In this document: positions 23,995 through 36,400 of the stretch, piece after piece
Layout of the letters: every line of letters starts with the position of its first letter
How positions within the stretch are numbered: the first letter of the stretch is position 1
Source of the DNA: Lichenostomus cassidix
Taxonomy: Eukaryota; Chordata; Aves; Passeriformes; Meliphagidae
Direction of reading: 5' to 3'
Assembly: GCA_008360975.2 (NCBI GenBank)
Contig: CM039181.1
Coordinates: 4,076,380 to 4,140,379 of the forward strand
DNA length: 64,000 nucleotides
Translations under genes and position numbers: made by a program
The notes under the pieces: model-generated
The model's input: the letters and a program-made list of their open reading frames with translations, nothing else
Database searches by the model: none
Told to the model about the DNA's origin: nothing

Positions 23995-24198
23995 AGGGGA
24001 AGGAAAGGGAAGGGAAGGGAAGGGAAGGGAAGGGAAGGGAAGGGAAGGGAAGGGAAGGGAAGGGAAGGGAAGGGAAGGGAAGGGAAGGGAAGGGGAAAAG
24101 GGAAGGGGAAAAGGGAAGGGGAAAAGGGAAGGGGAAAAGGGAAGGGGAAAAGGGAAGGGAAGGGGAAAAGGGAAGGGAAGGGGAAAAGGAAAAGGAAA
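23995..24198 (+). repeat. 204-nt pure purine tract, (GGGAA)n
   Basis: Every base of the + strand from 23995 to 24198 is A or G. The left half is the pentamer GGGAA repeated about 17 times. The right half is a compound GGGAAGGGGAAAA repeat, ending in GGAAAAGGAAAAGG. Open frames across it (up to 146 codons, Gly-Arg-Glu-Lys-like plus strand; Pro-Phe-Ser-like minus strand) follow from the repeat. Long mirror-like purine tracts can form triplex DNA. Confidence 0.98.
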
Positions 24199-27100
24199 TG
24201 AACAGCATCCCAGGAGCATGGGGAAGTCAGAGGAACCTGGGCTGAGCTGAAATTCAGTGCTACTGAGAATAACAACTCCAGTGACCTACCTGCAACCTCC
24301 TGGATATATTCAAAATCAAAAACCTGTGAGCTGAGATGGACTTGATGCTCGAGTTCACACTTCCACAGTGTTTATCCCACGAGGAGGTGACACTGGATGT
24401 GTTGGCACTGACCAGCATCACCTGCAGACTGCAAGACCTGCCTTTCACTGTCTGAGCATCTCCAAATTTGACTGATATTCTCTAAGCCCCACAAAGCACC
24501 TCTGAGAGCATTAAGGCTATGGATTTTCCCTTCAGGAGCTGGATAAGGTGAGAAACATAAATGTCCTGAGCCAGGCAGAAAATAACTTGGCAGAGCCTGG
24601 GGTAGAAATCAGGGCTGGGAAGTCTTGCTGCTCCCCTTGCTTGATCTCACTCCTTTTTTACAGGCTGAAAAAATTCCTTTCAAAGCCATCAGTGGAATTT
24701 CTTCAATTGCACTGCATTCATCAGCCAGAAATTTAAACAAGAAAGCTCTTGCACAGAGCTTTACTAGGCTATTAGGGAATGGGTCGGAGAGTAAATTTTG
24801 TTGAGGAATATGTTTGGAGACTTTTTTATTATTACTATTTCTGCAGCAGATTCTTGACATTCCCAGTCTGTTTTCCTCTGCAGCTTGTGACCCACATGAA
24901 GCACTGCAGACCCCAAAAGAAGACATAGAAAAGTGTCTCTGAAAAAGCCCATTTTTCAGCTGCCTGACAAATAACTATCTAAGCAAATCAGTGATGTGAT
25001 CTGCTGCTGACTGAATAAAGCACAAATGTAGATTTGAGCCTCTTGAAATGTCAGCTCAGAATCTCACGGAGAAGATGTAGTGGTTTTCCAGCTGATCCAT
25101 CTCTGTGTTTGCACAGAACTGCCCAGATGGAGCCTTTTTTGGGGAAAATTACTTTCTCAAAGCCAATCCTAAGGAGGGCAGTCCTGGCTGCCATTTTTGA
25201 AATAGCATTTAGTGCTGAAGCTCTGAAATAAAATTATGCACATTTGCTAAATTCTGACTGCTCTTTGCAAAAGCACAATGCTTATCTTCTGCTAAGGGAT
25301 TTCTTACTACAGTAAAACCTATTCTTACTGTTTAGTTCATTCATTCTAGAGCACGTTGCACAGAATTGTGTCCAGGTGGTTGGTTGTTCTCAGTGACTCC
25401 ACAACCTTGCTGGGGAATTTTTTCTGTTTTCTGTTTCTGTCTTAGAATAAACCATTAGATTTGAATGAAGGACACAGAAAATGCCTAATCAGACAACCTG
25501 TGCACCCCAGAAAGGCAGAAAACAGTGAGGATATTATTTACAGGCAGAAATAAATGTAGGGAACTGAAGACCTGATTTTCCCCCAGGTTTTCACCCTCAA
25601 ACAGGGCTGAGGTGCTCAGAGCTGCAGAATTCCATCCTCCCAAAGCCCAGGCAGGGATTGCAGCTCAGCTCAGCCCAGAATAGCTCTCAGGAGCTCTGAC
25701 TCATGGGCTCTTGCTCTAATTGCCAGACTTTGCAGGGAAATTACTATTATTCCTCAGGAAGGGTGTATTTAGCTGTGTGTATAGATCCATATGCTTGGCT
25801 GGTGTGAATTGCAGTGATGCCATTGAGTTCCAGCAGCTGAGAATCTTATCTTTACATTTTAGAGACAATTCACATGGAATTCTGACTGTTTGAATGAAAC
25901 TGGGCTTGCTGGTTATTGATTTATGATTCCCTCTGCCATCATTTCTCACTATCCAACCACTGCAAATATGTATAAATCGACTTTCAAATAAATAATGCTT
26001 TCTAATTAATGGCTGCCTTTTGGAATTCATTCACAGGTATGGTCACAATCCTTTCTTGATGCTAATAATTATCCCCAGGAAGCAATGAGTACATGAGGAA
26101 GGGTGATTAGAAAGGGCATTTAATTGCTTTTTTTTTAAAATATGCTCTGTATGTAGATTCACTGTTTAAAATATAAGAATGTCCAATGAGGAGAGCATTC
26201 AAGGAGCACACATGTGTTCCTAGCAGTATTTCTCTATGAATAGCTGCTTGCTGTAAATGCCATTCCACTAGAAGAACACATCCAGCTATTAATTACTTAT
26301 CATAAAATATGATTTTTTTCTCCATTTTCTTGAACTTTTTTTGGTGTGGTTCTTATTTCAAAGTAACAATCCAATTGTAGACTATCTTCTAAGAGGAAAA
26401 AAGGTTATTTTGTGCAACATGAAAGCAAATGCTTGCTAAGGACATGGTGAGGTTCACTGCTGCATGCAGAACTTGGTTTTTGCTCAAGTTAATCCTGGAA
26501 ACTTGGAGTAAAAGGCAAGTTTTTAACAGCTCTCTGTAGCAAGTGCAAGCACAAGGATCTGCTCTGCAAGCAAATTCTGATGAACAAATCACTGCCACTT
26601 CTTCCCTCTTCCTCCCATGGGCAGATAAAGCAGCTGGGGAAGAAAAAAATCCCAAAGAGGCCAAATGTTGGAGTTCACTCTTTCATCCTGAGTGGAAATC
26701 TGGCTCAGCTAGAAAGCCACCAGCAGTGCTCCTGCAGGGTATGGTTTTACTGCTGTTGACTTTTCCTTTTTCATGTCAAATTCGGTGTACAAGTGTATCC
26801 ACCCTGCTTTTCTTTATCCTCCTCTATTATACAACAAAAGGGAAGATGTGCTTTGTGCTGACAGCAGCTCTGAGAATTGCACTTACAGATTGTTGTGGTT
26901 ACAGGAAATTCAGGGCTGGAGTGCAATGGCTGCTTTTTGCTGCAGATGGAAGGACTGGCTTGGAATAAAAAATGAAGATAGAGGTTGAATTCTGTGTCAT
27001 AACAAACCCAATCTGAATCTGATTTTGAGGAAAGTTAAAATACATGAGATCTGAATCTTGCCTGACCAAAAATAAATTCCTCACAATTACTTTTTGACTA

Positions 27101-29420
27101 GCATAAAACATTTGTGTTTGTCTGTGTTAGGACTAATTCCTCTTTGAACTTTTGTTACTGCTTGTTTTTCTTCATGTTCCTGATTCCTGATGAAGGAATG
27201 CAAGTAATTGAAATTCCTCTGGAAAGACAATAAATCAAAAAGTTAGTTTAAGCAAAAATTCATAACCACCTTGTATTCTGCAAACCTTTTTCCAAGTTTG
27301 GCTTATTCACACAGTTTGGGCATCAGTTGGTTCACTACATTCATTTTCAGGTACAGGACATGGAAAAATAAATCTGGGAATGCTCAGGGTGTGAATAGAA
27401 TTGCTATTCTAATTGATTGAAGTGTCAAAGTGGAGTGGATCAATTCTTAAAGAATTTCAGTTTTATCTCCTGGTAGCTAATTTTCAACAATTAGAATGGC
27501 TTGGAAGAAGGATTGGGAATCTGCTGAGTCTGCCCACTCTGCAGAATAGGCCCTTTGGACTTTTCCAAAATATATAATTGACAAAGCTGGGGAAAAGGGA
27601 AAATTCCGTTTAAGGAACACTCAGAATCTTGTTTCAGCAGAGGCACAATTGCCCTCCAAGAGGGAAAGGGGGAGCAATAATTTAATTTTTCAACATTTTC
27701 TTCCGATATGTATATTACTTTTCACATCTAGAGTTAATTGGTTTAAAGTGTGATTGATTCTGGTCTCTGGCACCACAGGGGCTCTGTGTTGATTGTCTCT
27801 CTTCAGTTCTGAGAGCAAGTTTGAAAGGGAATGAACAAATAAATAAACAAATAAATCTACCTGTCACTCACACCAATTCATCTTCAGTTGAGATTGGCTC
27901 TTTTATTTCTTTCTGACACATTATTACTGTCACCACTACAAATGTCAGTCCTCATCCTGCTCCTTATTTTACTTCTCAATTACCCTCAAAGGTACTGAGT
28001 ATTTTTCAAGAAATCCTTTTTTTTGCCATATCTCATCGTGTGCAGCTAATCTTGACCTCTGGGTGATGCATGCCAAATGCAGTTGGGATTTAACCTCAGG
28101 AAAACTTTATGATAAAATCACAAAAGCCATGCAGAGCTGGGAGATATCCAGCAGAAATGGAAGAGTCACCTTCTGTGACCAAAAAACACCCCAAAAGCAA
28201 GATGGCAAAGTGGAGAGAAATCTATGAGAAAAGGTAACAAAAGCATTTGTTTTACCTCTGCTGTTAGCAGGAAACTCATATTTTCATTGATGACCAAACT
28301 CCCTAAATGCCACAGAGTCCTTGTGTGACTTTTGTGTCCAAAAAACAACAATTTGAGTGAGGCAGAGAAGCAGTGAGCACTGGTAAGACCCCTGATAAAA
28401 AACAATAGGAAAATACTGGTAAATCTGGGTCTTTTTGCAGCAATATGGGAGTAAAAATTTAAGGTTATTTAGGTGCTTAATTACCTCTGAGAAATTGCTC
28501 CAAATTCCTCTTGTTCTGGGACAAAGCTCTGGAAAGTGGGAAACTTTGCCATTTCTCCCAGATCTCCTGAACCATGTATTTAAGGAGCTTACTCTGGACT
28601 TGTTCAAAGTGGAATATGACACAACATCTTGATTCTCTGAAAAAGCATGCAGGATTGTAGTATAAATGCATTTTTAGCTCTCCTGGTCAAACCAGAGCCC
28701 CTTTCTTTCCCATTGCTGGGATTATAAATTACTTCTTTTATGCCGTAAATTCAGATAAAGCTGAATACATATGATTAAAAGCATTAGTAAGGCTGTGATA
28801 AAACTGATAGGGGAATTGCTAGATGAAAGGTGAATCAGGAGTTTGTAATGAATATTGAGGAAGGGCTTAAGACCATTAGCTCCCAAGCAGTGGTTACAAA
28901 GCTCTTCTGAGCTGCCAGCACCAACAATTCGAGAACAAAAGGTTCTAATCTCCAATTCCTTTTGAACTGGAAACTCACAGAGAGCAAGAAGTGCTGTTGG
29001 TGCAACCAGAGATGAAAGCAGAGCAGCAGCAGGTCAGGACAGGGTGATTTGTGGTGTTCCCACTTCATCCCTTGGATGAGACTGAGATGGAAACTCCTGG
29101 TGCTGACAGAGCAGGGAGGGTTGGGGTGCCAGGGGTAGCTCCTGTGTAGGACACATTAAATTAAGGATCTGTTTGGAAATTAAAGATCCCCAGACACGTT
29201 TTCAAAGGAGGAGAAGATAAACCGAACAATGATTTGCCTTCAGAGCCACTGGCCCATTCAAGCATCAAACTCATTACTTTACAAAGCTGCTGGGAGGATT
29301 TGCACTGTGAAGTTCACTAATCCATTGGGTTTTTTTCTTTTTTTATCACCTGGAACAGTGTAGGTTGCACAGCCTCTCATCTCCAGCACTTTGCTCAGCT
29401 GAATTTCTTCCCAGCAGACT
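24199..29420. other. 5.2 kb non-coding DNA
   Basis: No repeat family recognised. The longest open frame (26543-26968, plus, 141 codons) has no recognised domain and contains a hydrophobic stretch that is not followed by any recognisable protein. An AAAT-type run is at 27838-27858. Confidence 0.6.
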
Positions 29421-29457
29421 GAAACCCAATTCAAACCCAATTCAAACCCAATTCAAA
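29421..29457. repeat. 11-bp tandem repeat, three units
   Basis: Three perfect copies of AAACCCAATTC at 29422, 29433 and 29444, then a partial fourth. Confidence 0.95.
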
Positions 29458-32400
29458 GCCACCTCAGAGTCTGTCTGGAGCACAGAGGAGTTTCCAGGCT
29501 GAACCAACACTTTTCACCCATCCTGGTCTCATTTCTCCCTCTGTGTTTGTGGTTTGAGGGCAGAGATATCCTCCACCAGCACAGCTAAACAGCTGAAGTT
29601 TGGCAGATTTTGGAGAGTCACTCACAACTTTTTTCACCTGCAGGAGTTGGGTACAACCCAGGTGGTTCAATTTAATATTGATTTTATTTCAGAGCACCTA
29701 TCCAAAAAGCTTTATGGTCTCAAAACTGCAATAAGATGATTCTGAGCCTCCTTTATGAGAAAATAAGTTCTTTATTTTGGTGTTTGGGACAGAATACTTG
29801 CATTCTTGGCCTGTGGATCAAAGCATAAAGGGGAGTGTGAATTATCTCAGGACAGGTTTGTTTGGGGAAGCAAATGGAAGAGGAGATTTTGAAGTATCCT
29901 GAACTCTGATCCTCCTAAAATCCATTGGTTTTATGGGTTACTTTTAAGCAGGAATCTACTGTGTGTTTGGAATGTCAAAGGTTTTATTGTCTGTCTCCTA
30001 AATAGTGGAGAAAGCTTTTGAACAACCTTGAGACAGTTTTTAATTTTACCATGAACTCCTTGGATTTTGACCTGCAGAGCAATATGTGGCCATTCTAAAT
30101 TACAGAACATTAAAGCACTTGGTGCTTTTCCTAATAGAAAAGCATAGACATTGAAAGAAAATATCCATAAAAGTTAATTAAATCAAGAAAGGCTTTAAAA
30201 TGAGGACACTTAATGAATAAAATCATCAATATCAGGGAAGTAGGATACTCACTATGTGGAAATAAAACTCTTTAAGAGACATAAAATACATGAGATATGA
30301 GAAGAGTTTTCTCCTTGGATTGGAGATATAACTATTGTACTTTTCTGCAGGTCAGATCTTTTTGGACATAAATCAGAAAACCTTCTTTGTCTGTAAATGG
30401 ACTGTAATTATTTACTGCAACAGACAATCTGTTCCTGATACTTTTCGAAGTGAGCTGAGTATATCTTATGAAGCAAAAATGAAATGATGGATTGCTTCTA
30501 GGTGTAGTTTTATGAGTTTGACATTTGGTGGAAGTTTCTTGTTTGAAAGATGCAGCCAAAGGCTCCCTGGAAATAACTGTTTGTCCTCAGGATTGTCTAA
30601 ATTGTTCCCACCACATGAGGAATTACATGGAACTGTTTAAAATATTGGGTTGGCCCAGAAATAAAAAATTTGGCTATCTTAGGGGTAAAAGCAGTAATCC
30701 TAACCATTGACTTCATTAGAATTATATGAGATTTGCACTGCTGGATGGGAAATTAGAATTACTGGAGCATTCAAGGAAATAAAGAGCAGAACAAAGCAAT
30801 AGACTACCCCAAACCCAAAATATATTGCAAAAAAAATAAAGCCATTGGTAATGCTGCAGCTCCATGTGCATCCTTACTGAAATAACCTGCAGATTTGTAA
30901 GCTAAGAGAATAAATTTGAGGGAAATTTCTCTCCCTCAAATACCTTCTGGGCCCAAAGAAGTTTGCCAAAACTTGGTTCTCACTGCTCTCTGGGTGAGCA
31001 GAACACCTGCAGAGGGATTGCAGGGAAGCATTTGCTGTTGTACTCATTAGAATTGCTCGTGTTGGGGCACAATCACAGAAATAATAAGATTTCTTGATGT
31101 GTGTTTATTTCCCACTGGCACACCGTGCTGCATTACGATAGCTTTGCAGTCACTGTGTGCCTGTTCTGCTTGAAGGAGCACATTCATTATCAGCTCTTCT
31201 TTTCAGGTGTTTATAAATTTCTGGAAAAGGCTAATTCTTTGGCCTGATGTTTGCTTTGTTCCTGTAAAACAAAAGGTGTCGATTGATTTCACTCTTTTTT
31301 GTTCTGCATTTATTAAAGTGTGTTTGTTGCTTTGGGGTGAACAAATAGATAAAACCCATCCAGATGGTTATCATCTATTGAAATCATATTTTTAACCAAT
31401 AGGTAACTCAAAATATACTGGTTTTTCACGTATTTTTATGTATTTTTAACATATTCTGTTTTAAGATTTATTTGGTTTACCATATCAATTCAAGGCTTAT
31501 CTGCCAATTTCTATGGACTGAGCAATGTTTATTAAAGCTGGTGGAATTGAGGAGATTGGAGCAGAGAATGGCAGATTGACCAAAATCTGCACCCAGTTTG
31601 AAAGGTTCCTGTGTTTTCAGCCCAGAGAAGCCACGGTTTGTATAGCTCAGGTTACTCCATCCATGAAATTTTAAACAGCAAATTGAAATGCCTTGTACTT
31701 TGTGTTTGCTCATGAGATCCTAGGGGGAAGATTGATATTCAAATGTATACAGTCATGCCTTTTTAAAGGCTTTAGACATTTCTCTTTTCGCATGGCTTTC
31801 TGAATTGCACCTCCATATAAATGTACTAACTCTCTCATTTCCTGAAATGTGTTGAAGTATTGAGTATTAAATTCCCTTCATGAATTCAGGGATACTTCCA
31901 GAGCTGCTCTGAATTGCCATAGATTTTCTGAAGTGAGAGAGGCTATGATAATTTACAGCTGCTGTTCCATAAATGTGAGTAGCACCTTTCCAAACTGTGT
32001 TCTCTGCTCCAGATTTACAGCTGCCTCGGGAAAAATCACTCTGTGTTGTATATTTAGGTTCTCATTGTCACATATTTTCTGTGCTGAATCCCAGCAGTCA
32101 CTCCCAGGGTATAATCCATGGTGCAGCCTTGTCCCAGAGCACAGCAAAAATAGAAAATATTTTTATATTTTATAATATTAAATATTATATTTAAATATGA
32201 AAAATAATTTGGAAAAGGCAGGGAGGTCTGGTGTGTAAGGAGAGAATCTGCACATTTAGAATAAGCAGATGTTCTGCTATTGCCTTCAGTGGAATATATT
32301 CCTTGTTGTGGAAGATCTGAGGGTTTAATGATGTGATCAATGCATGATGTGGTTGACACCTGAGTTTGGAGGTTTTCCATCCCTGTTTGAAATGCAGTGG

Positions 32401-33429
32401 AAATCAGAGGTGACTGATCTGCCACCAGCTTGGTGCACTTTAGATGGATCAGGTCTGTGATCCTTGTCTCATTTCAACACAGATTTTCTGAGGAAATCTG
32501 GATATTATCCCTAAATTCACAGCATCAGAGTTTCTTGCAGGTAGTGCAGAAATGATTGTAGCTCTTTGCCAACTTCTGATGAGGGTGAGTTATTCTTGTA
32601 AAGCTCTTTACAGATCAAATGAGCTTCACAAGGGCTAAGGTAATGTTCCTTGACTGTGGATCCCCTCAGGAACTGGAAATAATAAAACCCTTTCCTATTG
32701 CCACAGCAGTAACTTTTGGTGCTGAAGCAGACGTGGAAGAAATGGACTTTGTCCTCTCTCCAGATCCCATTTGACCCTAGAGGTCTGGGATTATAAATCC
32801 AATCTAAAATTAGTATTTGAGGGGGAAAAAAATAATGTCTCATGGACTGTGTGATTCTTTTTTTTTTTTAATAGATCATTGTCACACAATTCCCATCCCT
32901 GCTTCCCCCTCAGGACAGTGACAGATGTGTGGCTGAAAGGAAAATGCTGTGAGTTCCACTGCTGAGGAAAACAACCCATAACTTGCCCAACCTCCCTGGT
33001 TTTGAAGGGATACTGAGCTGATCACCACATCTGTGATGATCACAGCAGCAGGAGGAAGGACTGGCAGCACCAGGCAGTGCTTTTCTCTAATGGAACTAAG
33101 CTGGATGCTTACAGCCCCAAAATGATTTTATTATACATCCTTTCTGCACCAACCTCATCTCCATAACTGAATCACGGAGCAGCTTTGTGCTAAAGAAAGC
33201 AATTCTAAAAGACCACCAGAGCTGAGTTTTTGCCTAGCCAGCTTGCTGTTTGTTCCTCTCTCTGCTCTGAACATCTGGAACCAGCTGTGGACAAGATGAC
33301 ACTTCCCAAAGTGCTCTTCAGAGGAGCAGCACTGGGAATATCACTTCTTGTTCCCTTGCTTTCCCTTTTTTTGCCTGTCAGGGATTTTTTCCTCTTCATG
33401 AGCTCCTTTTCCACCCCTCCTTTCTCAAA
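29458..33429. other. 4 kb non-coding DNA
   Basis: An AT-only patch at about 32146-32212 includes the near-palindrome TATAATATTAAATATTATA. At 30642 a short TTGGGTTGGCCCAGAAA motif resembles a mariner end but has no partner. No gene recognised. Confidence 0.6.
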
Positions 33430-33484
33430 ACAAAAAAATCCTTCCCATCCTTCTTGAACAAAAAAATCCTTCCCATCCTTCCCC
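33430..33484. repeat. 28-bp tandem duplication
   Basis: ACAAAAAAATCCTTCCCATC occurs at 33430 and again at 33458, followed by CTTC in both. Two copies only. Confidence 0.95.
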
Positions 33485-36400
33485 TTGCTTCACAAGCGAA
33501 AGTCTTGCTTGGTTAATCATTTCTCTGCAGACTTCCTGTCACAACACCTTTTTGGTTATTTATCCCCCTCCTAGCACTTTTATGAGGTTTTATGTGTCTT
33601 TCCAAGCATGAAATAAGTACATGCAATTCCAGGAAATATATTTAACAGACCAGTGGGGTAGATATTCTCGCTGGGGTTAACAGCTCTATTCCATGTTTGA
33701 CTCACTGTTTGGGTGGCACTGGAGACAGCTGGTTTTCCAAGCCACATTTTCATCTTCCTTTCTGACTGTTTACTTTTTAAAAGAAATAATATATGAATTT
33801 TTAAATTTACTGAAAATATTCTGATAATAATAATTTTAACTAAAAATCCTAATCCCCTTGAATATATGGTTGCACACCTTTGTGTTAAAAGTATTTGAAG
33901 AAGTCAGTGAGGCTAAGAACTTTCTAGAGGTGCTTTTGTGATAAATGTGTCAAAAAATTTCCTCTTTACTATGTAAGAAGATACATCTGGGAATTTTCCT
34001 TCAAAATGCATTCAAAACTTGTAGAGATGTTTTAAAAGAAACTCCATGTTAGGACGTTTCAAATCAATTGCCCAGCCAAACAAACAAGCAAATAAAAAAC
34101 CCCAAATATGACAGAATCCATCATGGATGTCTCCTCCAGTACAAGAAAAGCAATGATGGAGCTTTCAAATTACTGTACTAATTGGTATTTTGTCTGCTGC
34201 AAATTTCAGATTATCCTTCTGGAAAATAAAGATCTATTCATCAAATACCAAAAACAATAGAAAAGAAGTTTTCCATCAGAGAAGAATTTGAAACTCAGTC
34301 TGAGACAAATATAAAGAGATTTATATTCGTGCCCTGAGTGCCAAAAGAAATGACTAAATTACTGAAGAACAGATATTTGACACATCCATATCTCAATCCC
34401 AAGGGTGAATTTTTTTAATTCTGCCTGTGTTGTTTGTAGTTTTTAGAGACTGACAGTCAAATACTGATTGAAATTGTAACTTCCTTCTGTTGCTCACCAG
34501 CAGAAATCTGTGGCTTGATAATTTTATTTTCTTTTCCCTTGGGAGAGTGAGATTCAACTCACCTCCCGCTTGAATTTTGGTGTTTTGCTGTTAAAACCAG
34601 TTAAATTTCCATGGCAGAAAGAGATGAATGTAAGACTTTTCTATCAGCTGGGCCAAGAGAGCTCTTGTCCTTATGTTTCTTAAACAATCATCCAACTAAT
34701 CATCAAAGACCATAATCCTGGAATGTATATTTTTTTCAATATTTAAACAAATACTTCATTTTCAACATTAGCTTAAGCCCTACTGTTGTCAATAAGACAA
34801 GAGCCAGAAATCCATGTGGTTTTGCCATTTCACACTCCTTGCTCACCCAGCTCATGGCAAAAAAATTCTCCTTTTAAAATCGATGGGTTTAAATAGATGA
34901 CTTCTTTATTTTCCCATTCACAAGTCTCCCTTTGACCACTGCCAGGCCAGGGTGTGATCTCCTTCCAGTTCCTGCAGCAAAACACCCATTTTGCTCAGGA
35001 CACCACACAGTCCAGCAGGAAAATACATAAAAAACACTCCAAAATCACACATTTTGCTCCCTAATGGTTTAAATCTTCCCCAGGGCTGCTGATGGGTAGA
35101 ATGCATGCTGAAGCAGGGCTGGGCTAATGAGGCTGCTGTTAATTACTGTGCAGGAGGTTATGGATTCCCTGTGCTGCTGGCTCCATGCAAGGCATGTCCC
35201 AATATAGAGAAATTGATTTCAGCCTTAAACCAACAGATAGAGGTTGCTGGGAACTTTGCACAAAAAAGCACCAAAATGTTCTTTCTTTTACTTATCTTTC
35301 TTCCTTAATTCTGCTAAGTTTCCCCTTCATTTCAGTGTTCTTAACACATTGCTCCTTTTAATTCACTTCTGGGGCCTTCTGGTTATTAATTTTGAGTTTA
35401 TTTAATACAATAGTTTGGATTTGATTATCTGAGAGGCTATTACCCATGAATGTCTCCATGGTGAAGAGCAGAAAAGTTCAAGTTGCAAATGGATTTGAAT
35501 TGGGACTGAATTTCTTCGGATAAACTTGGACTCTTTCCTAAAACTTTTATGCACTGCTAGTGCAACATATAACAGACCTTTAAAAAAAAATCCTGGTTTT
35601 AGGTATGCATAAATAAATAGGTATACTCATTTATGTATATACACTCACAGATAGTGCTGTGGGAAATTATTCCTTCATAATTCCTGCTGTCAAAAAGCTC
35701 TTTGCAGCTCTTTGGCCCAGCTGAGTTCTGTCTCTTCTCCTGTCACAACTGCTGTTTCAGATTTCCTTCTGACACACCTACATTTTGTGGCTTTCCTTCC
35801 TGCTGATTTTATTTATCCAATTGGTTCATTTTGCAAGTGAAAGTTGTTCTGGTAAATGCCAAACTGCAGCTGCTTCCTTAATATCTGTGCACAGTAGTTG
35901 GGTGTTCATCATCTCCCCATGAAATGTCTTTCACTTTTATCAAGATTGGATTTTATTTTTTTATGCAGCTGCCCATCTCATTGAGGCTCAGAGCTCTGAT
36001 TTCAATGGGACTTTACCTGGACTTAGTGGGCATAATGCCACTTATATCTTCTGAAAATGACTTTAATCTGGGGACTGGAAAAGTCTTTTTTAAAGCTCAA
36101 TACTTTTCTTTTTTTTTTTTTTTCCCCAACTACTATGAATAAAACTTTGCAGGATGGACACTCCTTTGTGACAATGGCAATGATAAAATGATTCTGTTAA
36201 ATAAAATTCCACAAAAAGTTATTTCAGAATGAGAGGTTATGTGACACATCCCAAAGAGGCTACAAAGCACAAACAAAACCTGTCTAAACACTGACAACCC
36301 CACAAGATTGAAATAACTCTGTCTGACTTTGCTTTTCTCCTCTACAACACTGAATGTCTAAATGGCACATTGTTAGCAAAGCTCCTGGAGCCCAAATCCT

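Noticed and set aside
23810..24275. Several overlapping open frames of 70-146 codons on both strands
   Set aside because: They are produced by the GGGAA repeat, which has no stop codons in any frame; the peptides are simple repeats.
26543..26968. 141-codon frame with a hydrophobic stretch
   Set aside because: No recognisable domain and overlapping frames on both strands; consistent with chance in a locally stop-poor segment.
30642..30665. Mariner-like terminal motif TTGGGTTGGCCCAGAAA
   Set aside because: Only a short match, with no inverted partner, TA duplication or transposase remnant seen nearby.
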